Counted from the first letter of the stretch, positions 33,673-42,955 are shown. The stretch is 59,481 nucleotides of DNA from an uncultured Spirochaetaceae bacterium (GCA_944389975.1 CALXOH010000035.1:1-59481); one strand, 5' to 3'. Notes: a model not told the origin generated them from the letters alone. Translations and numbers: made by a program.

Positions 33673-34576
33673 CTCTTCTTCTCCCCGCCATCTGGTCAAC
33701 CCGATCCCAGTACTTCCTTACGAACTCCGGAGGGGACAAGGGTTCGGCGTCCGCACCGTAGAAAAGCACACGTGAAAGAAGCTCCACATCGCTTACCGCA
33801 GGAACGGAAAGCACGTAGCTTTCATCATCCATCCACATCCCGCTCTGGTCTTTCTGCCATATCTGCTTGGAAACTATCCGGGCTGCCCATGATGTGAATT
33901 TGATTGTATACGTAACGGACTCTGACGTGCCGTTGTATATCCCATAGCATGAGAGAAACGATGCAAGCTTCTCCCTGTCTGAGAACACTATCTTCTCATC
34001 AAGTACCTCGACATCGCTTATACGTGACAGGTTGAATGTCCGGATTTCATATCCGTCGTCCGGAGAGCTTGCCGCGAGGTACCATATCTCTGCATAGTTC
34101 ACTAGTTGCAAAGGCTCAAGAATGCGCTTTTTCACGTTCCCTGACGGGTATGAGATCACAACCCGTTTATGCTTTCTCGCCGCATCGAGAAGCATTGTGA
34201 AGAACCTGCTCTCGAAAGGTTCCTCCGCATAAGACTTAACCGTTACGTATTCCAAGTCCTTGCTTAGGAATGAAAGGGATGCATTATCCCCTTCAAAGCC
34301 ATCATCCCTGTTCCGGGCAAGGCTGAAAAGCGTCTTCTCCCTCCATTTGTCCATTCTCTTCCGATCGTCCTCGGGAAGTATATATCCCCGCTTCTTTGGG
34401 GAATATTCGAGCTCCAACGGGGATGAAGAGATCACGCAGCGTGTACGTAGGTAATCGATATCGCGGGCAACCTGCCTGCCCGATACTTCGTATTTCTCCG
34501 CAACTTCCCTGAGCGTGAAATATCCCCTGTAGATAAGTTTGTCGATGATGTAGAAAAGACGTTCTCCCTGACTCAT
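33662..34576 (-). CDS. WYL-domain transcriptional regulator
   Basis: A 304-residue regulator of the YafY type. The N-terminal winged HTH is visible (YFTLREVAEKYEVSGRQVARDIDYLR, residues about 17-42). A WYL domain follows near residues 130-210 (RVVISYPSG, PLQLVNYAEIWYLAASSPDDGYEIRTFNLSRI), a ligand/nucleic-acid sensor. A C-terminal WCX-like part completes it. I use the ATG at 34576, not an in-frame TTG 15 bases upstream, because TACACT lies 6 nt before this ATG. It is cotranscribed with the RNase D gene. Confidence 0.85.
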   Translation of the reverse strand: MSQGERLFYIIDKLIYRGYFTLREVAEKYEVSGRQVARDIDYLRTRCVISSSPLELEYSPKKRGYILPEDDRKRMDKWREKTLFSLARNRDDGFEGDNASLSFLSKDLEYVTVKSYAEEPFESRFFTMLLDAARKHKRVVISYPSGNVKKRILEPLQLVNYAEIWYLAASSPDDGYEIRTFNLSRISDVEVLDEKIVFSDREKLASFLSCYGIYNGTSESVTYTIKFTSWAARIVSKQIWQKDQSGMWMDDESYVLSVPAVSDVELLSRVLFYGADAEPLSPPEFVRKYWDRVDQMAGRRRDGI

Positions 34577-34582
34577 GGAAAA

Positions 34583-34588
34583 AGTGTA
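34583..34588 (-). promoter_or_regulatory. -10 hexamer of the WYL gene, leaderless configuration
   Basis: TACACT on the minus strand is followed by six bases and the ATG at 34576; no Shine-Dalgarno is present. Confidence 0.45.
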
Positions 34589-34601
34589 CAACGAAAGTGA
34601 A

Positions 34602-34630
34602 AGAAAATCCCCAGGGTGTTACGCCTGGGG
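34602..34630 (-). terminator. intrinsic terminator of pckG
   Basis: On the minus strand CCCCAGG and CCTGGGG form a GC-rich stem followed by ATTTTCTTTC, 26 bp after the pckG stop. Confidence 0.85.
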
Positions 34631-34655
34631 ACGAGCTTATCAAATCCTGATTGGA

Positions 34656-36485
34656 TTATTTTGCTGCCTTGAGACTCTTCTCAAGAGTGTCGAGCATGTC
34701 GGAAAGCTCCTTCGGGAGGTGCTTGCCGAACTTCGGATAGTGATTTGTCCTGATGTCCTCGACTTCCTTGAGCCATCCATCGACATCGACCTTCAAGAGC
34801 TCTGCCATTGCCTCGTCGCTTACACCCTCCGGGCGATCGATAGCGTCGATTGTCGGCATGATTCCGATCGGTGTGTCAACTGTCTTTGCAGTTCCGTCAC
34901 AGCACTCGAATACCCACTTGAGTACGCGGCTGTTGTCGCCGTAACCCGGCCAGAGGAAGTGGCCGTTCTCGTCCTTCCTGAACCAGTTGACGTAGAAGAT
35001 CTTCGGCAGAACATCCTGGCTCGGAGCAGCTGCGCCTACGTCGATCCAGTGCTGGAAGTAGTCGCCCATGTTGTATCCGCAGAACGGAAGCATAGCGAAC
35101 GGGTCACGTCTGATCGTGCCTGCCTTTACGTCGAGCGTTGCAGCGGTAACCTCAGATCCTACGATCGAGCCGAGGAATACGCCGTGGTTCCAGTTGCGTG
35201 ACATATGCACGAGAGGAATTGTCTTTGGCCTTCTTCCGCCGAAGAGGATTGCAGAGATTGGTACACCCTGTGGATCTTCCCATTCCGGAGCGATGCACGG
35301 GCACTGTGCTGCAGGAGCTGTGAACCTTGAGTTCGGATGTGCAGCCGGCTTCTGCTCCTTGTTGTTCTTGTCCTGGATCCATTCGTGGCCAGTCCAGTCG
35401 ATGAGCTTGCCAGGTGCGTCGTAGCCGATGCCTTCCCACCAGACATCCTTGTCTTCCGTGAGTGCAACGTTCGTGAAGATCGTGTTCTTGCTTGCAGCCA
35501 TGAGAGCGTTATAGTTGCTCTTCTCGCTTGTTCCAGGAGCTACTCCGAAGAAGCCAGCTTCCGGGTTGATTGCATAGAGCCTTCCATCCTTACCGGGCTT
35601 CATCCATGCGATGTCGTCTCCGATCGTCTCGACCTTCCAACCGGGGATTGTAGGAATGAGCATTGCGAGGTTGGTCTTTCCACATGCTGAAGGGAATGCG
35701 CCTGTTACATACTTGCTCTTTCCTTCCGGGTTCGTGACCTTCAAGATGAGCATGTGCTCTGCGAGCCATCCCTCGTCGCGTGCGAGAACAGATGCGATCC
35801 TCAATGCGAGGCACTTCTTTCCAAGGAGTGCGTTTCCACCGTATCCGGAACCATAGGACCAGATCTCCCTTGTCTCAGGGAACTGGGAAATATACTTGTG
35901 CTCCATCGGTGCGCATGGCCACTTGCCATTGTCAGACTCGCCCTTCTCGAGAGGCTTTCCTACCGAGTGGAGGCATGGAACGAAGTATCCGTCAGTTCCA
36001 AGAAGATCAAGAACCTTTACGCCTACGCGTGTCATGATCATCATGTTGCAAACAACGTATGCGGAGTCCGTGATCTCTACGCCGATCTTGGAAATCGGGG
36101 ATCCGAGCGGGCCCATGGAGAACGGGATGACGTACATCGTCCTTCCATGCATACAACCTTTGTAAAGGTCTTTCATTGTCTTCTTGAGCTCAACCGGGTC
36201 GATCCAGTTGTTTGTAGGACCTGCATCTTCCTGCTTCTCTGCAGCAATGAATGTCCTCTTCTCTACACGGGCAACATCCGACGGATCAGAGTTGAAGAGA
36301 ACGCTGCCTGGCTTCTTCTCTGGATTGAGACGAATTGCAAGACCTGCCTCGACACACTGATTGATGAGCTCGTCGTACTGAGCCTTTGAACCATCTGCGA
36401 TTACAACCTCATCAGGCTGGCAAAGTGCTTTGATTTCCTCTACCCAGCTGACGAGCTTTGCATGCTTGAGATCGTTGATTGTCAT
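34656..36485 (-). CDS. pckG: phosphoenolpyruvate carboxykinase (GTP)
   Basis: Interconverts oxaloacetate plus GTP with PEP, CO2 and GDP. The 609-residue length and motifs are those of the GTP-dependent family: the kinase-1 loop [12 protein letters not shown] near residue 267, the reactive-cysteine loop within it, DDIAWMKPG near 296, and [10 protein letters not shown] near 416. AAGGAG lies 7 nt before the ATG at 36485. A palindrome (36507-36519) lies in its promoter region. In anaerobes this enzyme often runs toward oxaloacetate, which here would feed OAD or malate formation, but direction cannot be read from sequence. Confidence 0.96.
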   Translation of the reverse strand: MTINDLKHAKLVSWVEEIKALCQPDEVVIADGSKAQYDELINQCVEAGLAIRLNPEKKPGSVLFNSDPSDVARVEKRTFIAAEKQEDAGPTNNWIDPVELKKTMKDLYKGCMHGRTMYVIPFSMGPLGSPISKIGVEITDSAYVVCNMMIMTRVGVKVLDLLGTDGYFVPCLHSVGKPLEKGESDNGKWPCAPMEHKYISQFPETREIWSYGSGYGGNALLGKKCLALRIASVLARDEGWLAEHMLILKVTNPEGKSKYVTGAFPSACGKTNLAMLIPTIPGWKVETIGDDIAWMKPGKDGRLYAINPEAGFFGVAPGTSEKSNYNALMAASKNTIFTNVALTEDKDVWWEGIGYDAPGKLIDWTGHEWIQDKNNKEQKPAAHPNSRFTAPAAQCPCIAPEWEDPQGVPISAILFGGRRPKTIPLVHMSRNWNHGVFLGSIVGSEVTAATLDVKAGTIRRDPFAMLPFCGYNMGDYFQHWIDVGAAAPSQDVLPKIFYVNWFRKDENGHFLWPGYGDNSRVLKWVFECCDGTAKTVDTPIGIMPTIDAIDRPEGVSDEAMAELLKVDVDGWLKEVEDIRTNHYPKFGKHLPKELSDMLDTLEKSLKAAK

Positions 36486-36506
36486 CTGAACTCTCCTTAT
36501 TAGTAT

Positions 36507-36519
36507 TCAGCTTAGCTGA
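36507..36519. promoter_or_regulatory. palindrome upstream of pckG, candidate operator
   Basis: TCAGCT and AGCTGA flank a single T. It lies 22 bp upstream of the pckG start, close to where its -10 should be. No binding protein can be named. Confidence 0.3.
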
Positions 36520-36596
36520 TTTATTTGCTCGATAAAATATTATCTTAAAGAGGCATGCATTTGCAAGCGTATCGGACAAGCAGAAGAAATACGTGC

Positions 36597-36602
36597 TATC
36601 AT
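36597..36602 (+). promoter_or_regulatory. -10 hexamer of the U32 gene, leaderless configuration
   Basis: TATCAT is followed by six bases (CGGATC) and the ATG at 36609, with no Shine-Dalgarno. Confidence 0.5.
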
Positions 36603-36608
36603 CGGATC

Positions 36609-38627
36609 ATGATCGAACTGGCAATGCCCGCGGGGGAATTGGAAAACGCACTGACGGCACTATATGGCGGTGCAGATGCAGTATATTTCGGAATGAAGGA
36701 ATTCTCGGCAAGAGCAGGTGCGGGGAACTTCAGCTTTGAAGACCTGGGGAAGATAAAATACGTTGCAAGGAAAAACGGGAAGAAGATATACGTAACACTC
36801 AACACGCTCATCCGCGATGACGAAATCGAACGGGCCTTCGCTATCCTTTCCGAGCTTGAAAAGACTGGAATAGACGGTCTGATAGTACAAGACCTGGGGA
36901 TCGCAAGGATCGTTAGAAACAACTTTCCATCCATTCCGCTACACGCGTCGACCCAGATGGCGGTGCACACGGCAAGCGGTATAAGGGTACTTGAAAGCAT
37001 AGGATTCTCAAGGACGGTACTCTCGAGGGAGCTTTCGTTTGAAGAGATAAAAGCGATCAGGGAGGAATGCCCGGAAAGCGACATCAAGGTATTTGTACAC
37101 GGCGCGATGTGCTATGGCTTTTCAGGGCTATGCATGGCAAGTTTCGTAAAAACAGGGAGAAGCGCGAACAGAGGAATGTGCGCCCAGGTCTGCAGGACTT
37201 GGTTTGAAGACGAGGGAAAAAGGAGAAGCTACCCATTCAGCCTGAAGGATCTCGAGTACGGGGAGAAGATTAGGGAACTTGACAAAATCGGGATAAACAG
37301 CGCGAAAGTCGAGGGGAGGATGAAGGGAAACGAGTACGTGAAATACGTATCCGAATACTACAGGAACATACTCGACGGCAACAAATCCGATGAGAACGAA
37401 CACCTCTTCACCTTCTCCCGTGAGCACTCCGACGGCTACTTCTCATACTCCGGGCCCTGCCACAGCAATCTCAACACCCATTTGTACACGGGACACCTGG
37501 GGGGAAAAGCGCTCGAAGTAAAGGATGTGAATGGAAAACTTGCCATCGTTGAAAAGCTCTTGCAGGTTAATCCAAGGGATGGATTGATGAAGATAAATGA
37601 CGAGGGGAGCGCGGAAAAGTTCCCGGCGCGCTTTATCGATGGGAAACTCTCGATTCCAAACGGAGTGAAACTCAAAGCCGGCGATATCCTATACAAGGTC
37701 TCCGACTCTTCGATGAACGCGAAAACCCCGTCGACGAACATCCCCGTGGAAAAGAATGCAAGGAAAGCTTTATTACGAATAGAAAAGCATTCGCTTACGT
37801 TGACATCGTCCGGTTACGAAAAAAGCTACGACGTGGAAGTTGAAGAAGGCAAAAGCGGTAAAGGCAGAGAGAGTTTGAAGAAGACGCTCGAGGAGAGCGG
37901 GAAAGACGAAAGGCTCGAGATAGCTGAAATGATCAACGTCACGGGCTTTGAGGATATATTCATCCCGGGAAAGGTACTGAAGGCGATTCGCAGGGATTAT
38001 CTGGAATCACTTCCGGAGGAGAGGGAAAGGAAATACATTCCGGATATAAGGAAAACAAATCATTCCGTATCACTCCCACCTCGTAGTGCAATATCATCTC
38101 TCGACGTTCCCTGGTCGCTTGACGGGGTTGTAGTCGACGACAGGAGGTATATCACCCTGCCTCCTGTGATTTTTGACGAAGATGAGATCTACAAGAGGGT
38201 TGAAGAGAACATTGAAAAAAGCGGGGAGGAGGTTCTGGTAGGTTTGAACAACATCGCAGAGGTCGAATGGGCCAAGGGAAAAAAGAACGTACACTTCTTC
38301 TCAGACGTATACCTGTACCTGTCAAACAGGGAAAGCGCGGCACTTCTCTCCGGGATGCTCGGGGAAAACCTTGTCGGAGGATACCTCTGGCTTGAAGAGA
38401 AAACGCATGGGGAGAACTGGCCGTTCGAACCTACGCCAGTCGGAAAAGATTTCAATCCCCCTTTATTCATCTCCCGTTCATGCTACCGTCACGACAGCCT
38501 CTCCCTTCCATGCAAAGGGTGCTCGAAAGAGCATGAATATTGCCTCTTCCAGAACGGAAAGAGGCATAAGATACTCGTAAGAAACTGTATGACGATCGTA
38601 TGGGAGGTATCAGACGAGGCCGAATGA
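36609..38627 (+). CDS. peptidase U32 family protein, RlhA/YdcP-like
   Basis: A 672-residue member of the U32 family. The N-terminal barrel starts MIELAMPAGELENALTALYGGADAVYFG, typical of the family, and the signature region is FVHGAMCYGFSGLCMASF, then RGMCAQVCR, near residues 160-195; these cysteines, with others near the C-terminus (CYRHDS...CKGC), are ligands of an Fe-S cluster in members that hydroxylate RNA. Length and the long C-terminal extension resemble RlhA, which modifies C2501 of 23S rRNA, more than the short PrtC collagenase types. The start at 36609 is chosen from the -10 spacing. Its end overlaps asd by 18 nt. Confidence 0.85.
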   Translation: MIELAMPAGELENALTALYGGADAVYFGMKEFSARAGAGNFSFEDLGKIKYVARKNGKKIYVTLNTLIRDDEIERAFAILSELEKTGIDGLIVQDLGIARIVRNNFPSIPLHASTQMAVHTASGIRVLESIGFSRTVLSRELSFEEIKAIREECPESDIKVFVHGAMCYGFSGLCMASFVKTGRSANRGMCAQVCRTWFEDEGKRRSYPFSLKDLEYGEKIRELDKIGINSAKVEGRMKGNEYVKYVSEYYRNILDGNKSDENEHLFTFSREHSDGYFSYSGPCHSNLNTHLYTGHLGGKALEVKDVNGKLAIVEKLLQVNPRDGLMKINDEGSAEKFPARFIDGKLSIPNGVKLKAGDILYKVSDSSMNAKTPSTNIPVEKNARKALLRIEKHSLTLTSSGYEKSYDVEVEEGKSGKGRESLKKTLEESGKDERLEIAEMINVTGFEDIFIPGKVLKAIRRDYLESLPEERERKYIPDIRKTNHSVSLPPRSAISSLDVPWSLDGVVVDDRRYITLPPVIFDEDEIYKRVEENIEKSGEEVLVGLNNIAEVEWAKGKKNVHFFSDVYLYLSNRESAALLSGMLGENLVGGYLWLEEKTHGENWPFEPTPVGKDFNPPLFISRSCYRHDSLSLPCKGCSKEHEYCLFQNGKRHKILVRNCMTIVWEVSDEAE

Positions 38628-39635
38628 GCGTACGAACGTCTCTGCATTCTCGATCGATCCGCCCGCTGCACCCTTTACGATGTTGTTTACAAGAAGCACG
38701 AACCCGATCTTGTTGTTCTTCTTCTTTAGCCTGCCCGTGTACACGACCATGCCCTTCGGGTCTCCCCAGAACGCATACTTCGGCTGGGGGAATGTGTTCT
38801 CGCTTGAGTAGACTACAGGTTTTCCAGCTCCGGAAGGGAGGTCCTCGGAAAGCTTGAATTCATCCCATGCCTTGATCACATCATCGGGTTCGACGTCGCT
38901 TTCGAACTCGAGCCAGACAGTCTCGAGGTGCCCGAACATGACGGGAACGCGCACAGTGTATGCATAAACGTCGGGATTGATCGAAAGTATCTTCTTCAGC
39001 TCCTTCTCGATCTTCTCCTCTTCCCCCTTTATGAAGGGAATGCAGTTGTCAGTTATATCGAACGAAGAAAGCCCGGGATACCCAGCTCCGGATACCGACT
39101 GGTAGCTGTTGATCGTAACGGTCTTTATTCCGAACTTCCTCAAAGGTGCGATCGCTACTGCAAGCCCGGTCGTCACGCAGTTTGCGTTCGTGATTATGAA
39201 TCCAGTCTCCGGATAGCCTTGCTGCTTGATCAACTCAAGCTGTTCGCTGTTCGCTTCAGGGATCATGATCGGTACATCCTTGTCGTAGCGCATTGCAGCC
39301 GCGTTTGAGAACACATAGAATCCATTTGCCCTCAGCTGGGGCTCTGCTTCAGATGCAACCGCCGCAGGAAGGGCGGAAAAGACGATCTTCACCCCGGCCT
39401 CCTTCATCTTCTGGTAGTTGAATTCCTTCATCTCGATCTCCTTCAACTTCCCAGGCATCTCGAAAGGCATGACCCAATGTACGGTAGATGCGTATTTCAG
39501 TCCTATGCGGGATGCTGATGCCGTAGCGTATGCAAGCTCGAACCACGGATGATCGCTGAGCATCCACATGAATACCTGTCCCACAGCTCCTGTTGCCCCA
39601 ATTACAGCAACCTTTATCTTTTTTCCGCCTTCCAT
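38610..39635 (-). CDS. asd: aspartate-semialdehyde dehydrogenase
   Basis: Reduces aspartyl phosphate to aspartate semialdehyde for lysine, diaminopimelate, threonine and methionine synthesis. The 341-residue protein opens with AVIGATGAVGQVFMWML (NADP fold), has the nucleophile in TNANCVTTGLA near residue 153, and GHLETVWLEF near 243. The NANCVTT form and overall layout are those of the archaeal/fungal-type branch. The ATG at 39635 has GGAGG 7 nt upstream. It is divergent from the lipoprotein gene at 39773, sharing an intergenic inverted repeat. Confidence 0.93.
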   Translation of the reverse strand: MEGGKKIKVAVIGATGAVGQVFMWMLSDHPWFELAYATASASRIGLKYASTVHWVMPFEMPGKLKEIEMKEFNYQKMKEAGVKIVFSALPAAVASEAEPQLRANGFYVFSNAAAMRYDKDVPIMIPEANSEQLELIKQQGYPETGFIITNANCVTTGLAVAIAPLRKFGIKTVTINSYQSVSGAGYPGLSSFDITDNCIPFIKGEEEKIEKELKKILSINPDVYAYTVRVPVMFGHLETVWLEFESDVEPDDVIKAWDEFKLSEDLPSGAGKPVVYSSENTFPQPKYAFWGDPKGMVVYTGRLKKKNNKIGFVLLVNNIVKGAAGGSIENAETFVRSFGLV

Positions 39636-39709
39636 ATCCAATCCTCCAGCAGGTTGAGATAAGGATATTCAAATAGATTTGATTGCACAATAGCCAACAA
39701 ATTCGAAAT

Positions 39710-39743
39710 TTATCGAACAAATTTACCAAAAAGTGTTCGATAA
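39710..39743. promoter_or_regulatory. inverted repeat in the asd/lipoprotein divergent promoter
   Basis: TTATCGAAC (39710-39718) and GTTCGATAA (39735-39743) are exact 9-bp inverted copies, 25 bp apart. The right arm covers the expected -35 of the 39773 gene. A candidate operator or looping site. Confidence 0.4.
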
Positions 39744-39759
39744 CTCCCCTAATATGTGC

Positions 39760-39765
39760 TATTCT
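39760..39765 (+). promoter_or_regulatory. -10 hexamer of the 39773 lipoprotein gene, leaderless configuration
   Basis: TATTCT ends 7 nt before the ATG at 39773 and no Shine-Dalgarno is present. Confidence 0.45.
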
Positions 39766-39772
39766 CGGGTTC

Positions 39773-41653
39773 ATGAACGCAAAACTGACAAAAATCGCAT
39801 GCGTTTTTTCCATCCTGGCGACACTTGTTTCGTGTTCGCCAGTGGATGACAGCGCACTAGAACGCTCGCCGATCGACGGAAGCGTAAAAAAGACGATCGT
39901 AGTACAGAACGCATCGGATACGAGCGTTACTGTAATCACCCCGATAGTGGAAAATGCAGAGAGTTACAGGATAGTAACTAAATCAATAGACGAGAAACTC
40001 ACTCCTCCGGCCCCGGTATCCGTAGATGCCAACTCATACACGGCGGCAGGATTCTCTACTACGATAACAAACCTCATACCCGGAGCTGCATACTCATTCG
40101 CCCTTGAAGCTACAAACAGCGCAACGGACGACTGGGTGGATGTAACGGATGCGGAGAGTGGAAAGCATACGATGGCTATGGCGACAACCGCCCCCGACAA
40201 GACGCCCGAGGTATCGCTCAAGTACGAAAACAGAGAGATCGTACTTTCAGTCAAAGCAGAGAACGGATATGCATACAAAGGCACGATCTCAAGCGAAAGT
40301 GGCATTTCAAGCCAAAGCGATGAAGGATGGCATTACTTCTACGATGCCGGGGAAAATGGAACGCTCGAACTTGCAAGAACCGCAACGGCAGGAGAGAACG
40401 CAAGCTATTCCTACTCAATAGAAGTTGCTTACTATACGGATACAACAGTTTCCCAAAACTCCACGGGAACTGCGACAACCGCAACATTCACGTTGACTGC
40501 CAATACCGATGGAAGCTTTGGCATAAACGGAGAGATACCGGAAGGCACGGAAAAACTTGAGTTGTACGATCAGACAAAACAAGAAGTTGTAACCAGCGTT
40601 GATTATAACAATCAGACGACACTGACACTGGATGACTCGGTTGAAAGCCTCAGGACCATGAGCCTCGTACTCAGGGCTGTTGTAAGCGACGACACGGTCA
40701 TCGCATCATCCCTTCCGCTCTCTTACACATCCCCTATCATAATCACGAAAGAGGAACCATCCCAGCAATACTTCAGGGCATTTGCGACACTCGATGAGTC
40801 AGCTCAAGCCACATATGACTTCTTTTACCAGATCGGAAACGGAGATGAACAAATGCTCGAGTATAAAGATGGCGCATTCGTAATCTCCGGGCTGGAAAGT
40901 AAGACACGTTACGAAAACGTCAAGCTGAGGGCAAAAGATTCTTCGGGAAGGGTTGTTAGCGAAGTTGTTACGAACATCGATACAACCTCGTTTGCAGGCA
41001 TATATTCATGGACATGTGAAGTAGATACCTCAGACATGAGTGGAAATTATCAAGACACAAACTTCATTGTAAATGTAACCGATGCACCTGAAGGTTCAGA
41101 TTTCAAATATTATGTGCGCACCTATTCAGGAGACGACTGGGTAAGACAATATCCAACAACTGAAGGATTGAGGATTGCCCCACTTATCGATACTTCAATC
41201 TCGAATGAAACGAACCCGGGGACGACAGATTATCCAAAGGACAACGTAGAAGCGGTACTGAATGGCTCTTATGAAGTTGATGACTTTGTAAAAGCATATG
41301 TATGGAATAATACGAAGTGGAATTCAAGTTGGACAAATTCATCTATGAATCCTACAAGTTTTAGTATCAAGGACTCAGTGATAGAAAAAGATAAAGTTAC
41401 TGCATATGTGGATTCAACGACTAATATAATGGGAGCAATCACAGTAACGACAACCACTGAATTTGAATTTATTGACAGAGGAAATGGTACCTGCTACATG
41501 CGTTTCTACAACGAAATTACATCGGGCAGTGGTAATTTGGGAAGTCTAGGTGTTACCTTTGGAAATAATGCATTACGTAAGAACCCGGATCCAGATCCAC
41601 TTCTTCCTGGAGATGATGGACAATACACCTTCTACCTGGAGGGCACTGTATGA
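39773..41653 (+). CDS. large surface lipoprotein with Ig/FnIII-like modules
   Basis: A 626-residue lipoprotein: signal peptide MNAKLTKIACVFSILATLVSC with the lipobox Cys at residue 21. The body holds several strand-rich modules of about 90 residues (for example residues 40-130, ending in the FnIII-like LIPGAAYSFALEATNS). From about residue 420 the sequence changes character: aromatic, Asn/Ser/Thr-rich (IYSWTCEVD, FKYYVRTYSGDDW, NNTKWNSSW), and its DNA drops to near 30-37% G+C. The barrel gene follows with an ATGA overlap. A barrel-associated surface protein is likely; no known family named. Confidence 0.75.
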   Translation: MNAKLTKIACVFSILATLVSCSPVDDSALERSPIDGSVKKTIVVQNASDTSVTVITPIVENAESYRIVTKSIDEKLTPPAPVSVDANSYTAAGFSTTITNLIPGAAYSFALEATNSATDDWVDVTDAESGKHTMAMATTAPDKTPEVSLKYENREIVLSVKAENGYAYKGTISSESGISSQSDEGWHYFYDAGENGTLELARTATAGENASYSYSIEVAYYTDTTVSQNSTGTATTATFTLTANTDGSFGINGEIPEGTEKLELYDQTKQEVVTSVDYNNQTTLTLDDSVESLRTMSLVLRAVVSDDTVIASSLPLSYTSPIIITKEEPSQQYFRAFATLDESAQATYDFFYQIGNGDEQMLEYKDGAFVISGLESKTRYENVKLRAKDSSGRVVSEVVTNIDTTSFAGIYSWTCEVDTSDMSGNYQDTNFIVNVTDAPEGSDFKYYVRTYSGDDWVRQYPTTEGLRIAPLIDTSISNETNPGTTDYPKDNVEAVLNGSYEVDDFVKAYVWNNTKWNSSWTNSSMNPTSFSIKDSVIEKDKVTAYVDSTTNIMGAITVTTTTEFEFIDRGNGTCYMRFYNEITSGSGNLGSLGVTFGNNALRKNPDPDPLLPGDDGQYTFYLEGTV

Positions 41654-42903
41654 AGAAGTCACTTGCAATATTTATTCTCATTGCACTTGCAACACTGAAT
41701 TTGAGCGCAGCATTCATTCCGACCTATGACAAGGTTGACGACGGATACTTCGAATCCCCCGCAAGGCTGAGGGAGATCGAAAAGAAGACGACGTTCGGCT
41801 TCAACGCATCCTTCGACAGCGACATCGACACGCTACGTTTCCTCTCAAATCCTTCAGCTACCCTTGGAAAGAGCGCAGATTACCTGGCCGACTACCTTTC
41901 CAGCCAAAGCTTGGAATTCTGGGAAAACAATCAGGCATTGATGAACGTTTTCTCAGCCCTCTCTGCAAACTTTCCCAATGATGTAAACAGCCCTACATTC
42001 CTCGATGAAGTGAGGATGTACTTCAACGGAGAGTTCAGATCTTCAGAATACGGGGATGCGCGTAGGGCATGGGCAGTTGTAAACAGCCTTGATGCGAACA
42101 ACATCTATCCGAATGATCCATTCCAACTTCTCGGAGGAAGGATGGATATCGGGCTCCAGCTTTTCGGCGGGGAGATAAAGAACGGATTCGGATGGGACTG
42201 GCAGATCAATTTCAACTACAACAAATCAGATTCCCTACTCTCCTCTTTCTCCAACAGGATGTCGATGGATGTACGTACAAACGTAGGTTACGCGCTCTAC
42301 CTTGGAAACGAGAAGGTTATGCTCGGCTTCTCGGTACAGCCGCAGCTGAGGTTTGAAACTTCTTTCTCGAACAGCGAATTCATGAGCGCAAGGATGAACG
42401 ATTCCCTGCTTGATCTATTCGTGAACAACACTTTGGATTTCAGTCTTGGAGTCGGCGTGAACATCGGCCTCATGTACAGGCCTTTCGATACCTTGGCATT
42501 CACCCTTGACTTGCGGGATGCACCATCGTTCCAGGCATTCTTCTACCTCGTGCCGACAGAGATCGTATCGGATTTCAAGTTCCACAGGGATAAGAACGTG
42601 TATTTCATCGCACCGGATGTGGCACTCACAGCGCTTTGGGACAGCGGGCCGTACCATATCGAGGTTGAGATCAGCGACATAGTAAACCAGCTTGTATGGC
42701 AGGCGATGACCGATTACCATTTCAACTTCTTTGCAGTTCCGAAGTTCAGATTCACATACGATGTGAACGACGATATATCACTTATTGGAATGCTTGAGTA
42801 TGAGGCATTGAAGATCGGCGTGTCATGGCAGGAGCTTTATGCGGAGATATCTACACGGCTTGATCGCGCTGCGATAGGCGTGAAGATGGGATATAGATTC
42901 TGA
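41650..42903 (+). CDS. outer-membrane beta-barrel protein
   Basis: 417 residues with a type I signal peptide (MKKSLAIFILIALATLNLSA). The N-terminal 120 residues are mixed helical; from about residue 150 amphipathic strands alternate with turns (MDIGLQLFGG, GWDWQINFNYNKS, TNVGYALYLG, LGFSVQPQLRFETSFS, FSLGVGVNIGLMYRP, LAFTLDLRD), and the protein ends GVKMGYRF with the C-terminal Phe that barrel-assembly machinery recognises. It is translationally coupled to the lipoprotein gene upstream, implying a joint function such as export or anchoring of that lipoprotein. Followed by a hairpin terminator. Confidence 0.75.
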   Translation: MKKSLAIFILIALATLNLSAAFIPTYDKVDDGYFESPARLREIEKKTTFGFNASFDSDIDTLRFLSNPSATLGKSADYLADYLSSQSLEFWENNQALMNVFSALSANFPNDVNSPTFLDEVRMYFNGEFRSSEYGDARRAWAVVNSLDANNIYPNDPFQLLGGRMDIGLQLFGGEIKNGFGWDWQINFNYNKSDSLLSSFSNRMSMDVRTNVGYALYLGNEKVMLGFSVQPQLRFETSFSNSEFMSARMNDSLLDLFVNNTLDFSLGVGVNIGLMYRPFDTLAFTLDLRDAPSFQAFFYLVPTEIVSDFKFHRDKNVYFIAPDVALTALWDSGPYHIEVEISDIVNQLVWQAMTDYHFNFFAVPKFRFTYDVNDDISLIGMLEYEALKIGVSWQELYAEISTRLDRAAIGVKMGYRF

Positions 42904-42914
42904 CCATCCCGTTT

Positions 42915-42955
42915 GGAAGGGGTACTCGCAACGGGACGATGCCCCTTCCTTTACC
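42915..42955 (+). terminator. probable terminator of the lipoprotein/barrel pair
   Basis: GGAAGGGG (42915-42922) and CCCCTTCC (42942-42949) pair across a 19-nt loop and are followed by TTTACC. The long loop lowers confidence. Confidence 0.5.

Noticed and set aside
34575-36389. Long plus-strand open frames opposite pckG (over 200 codons each)
   Set aside because: They have no ribosome sites or recognisable domains and follow from codon bias of pckG on the other strand.
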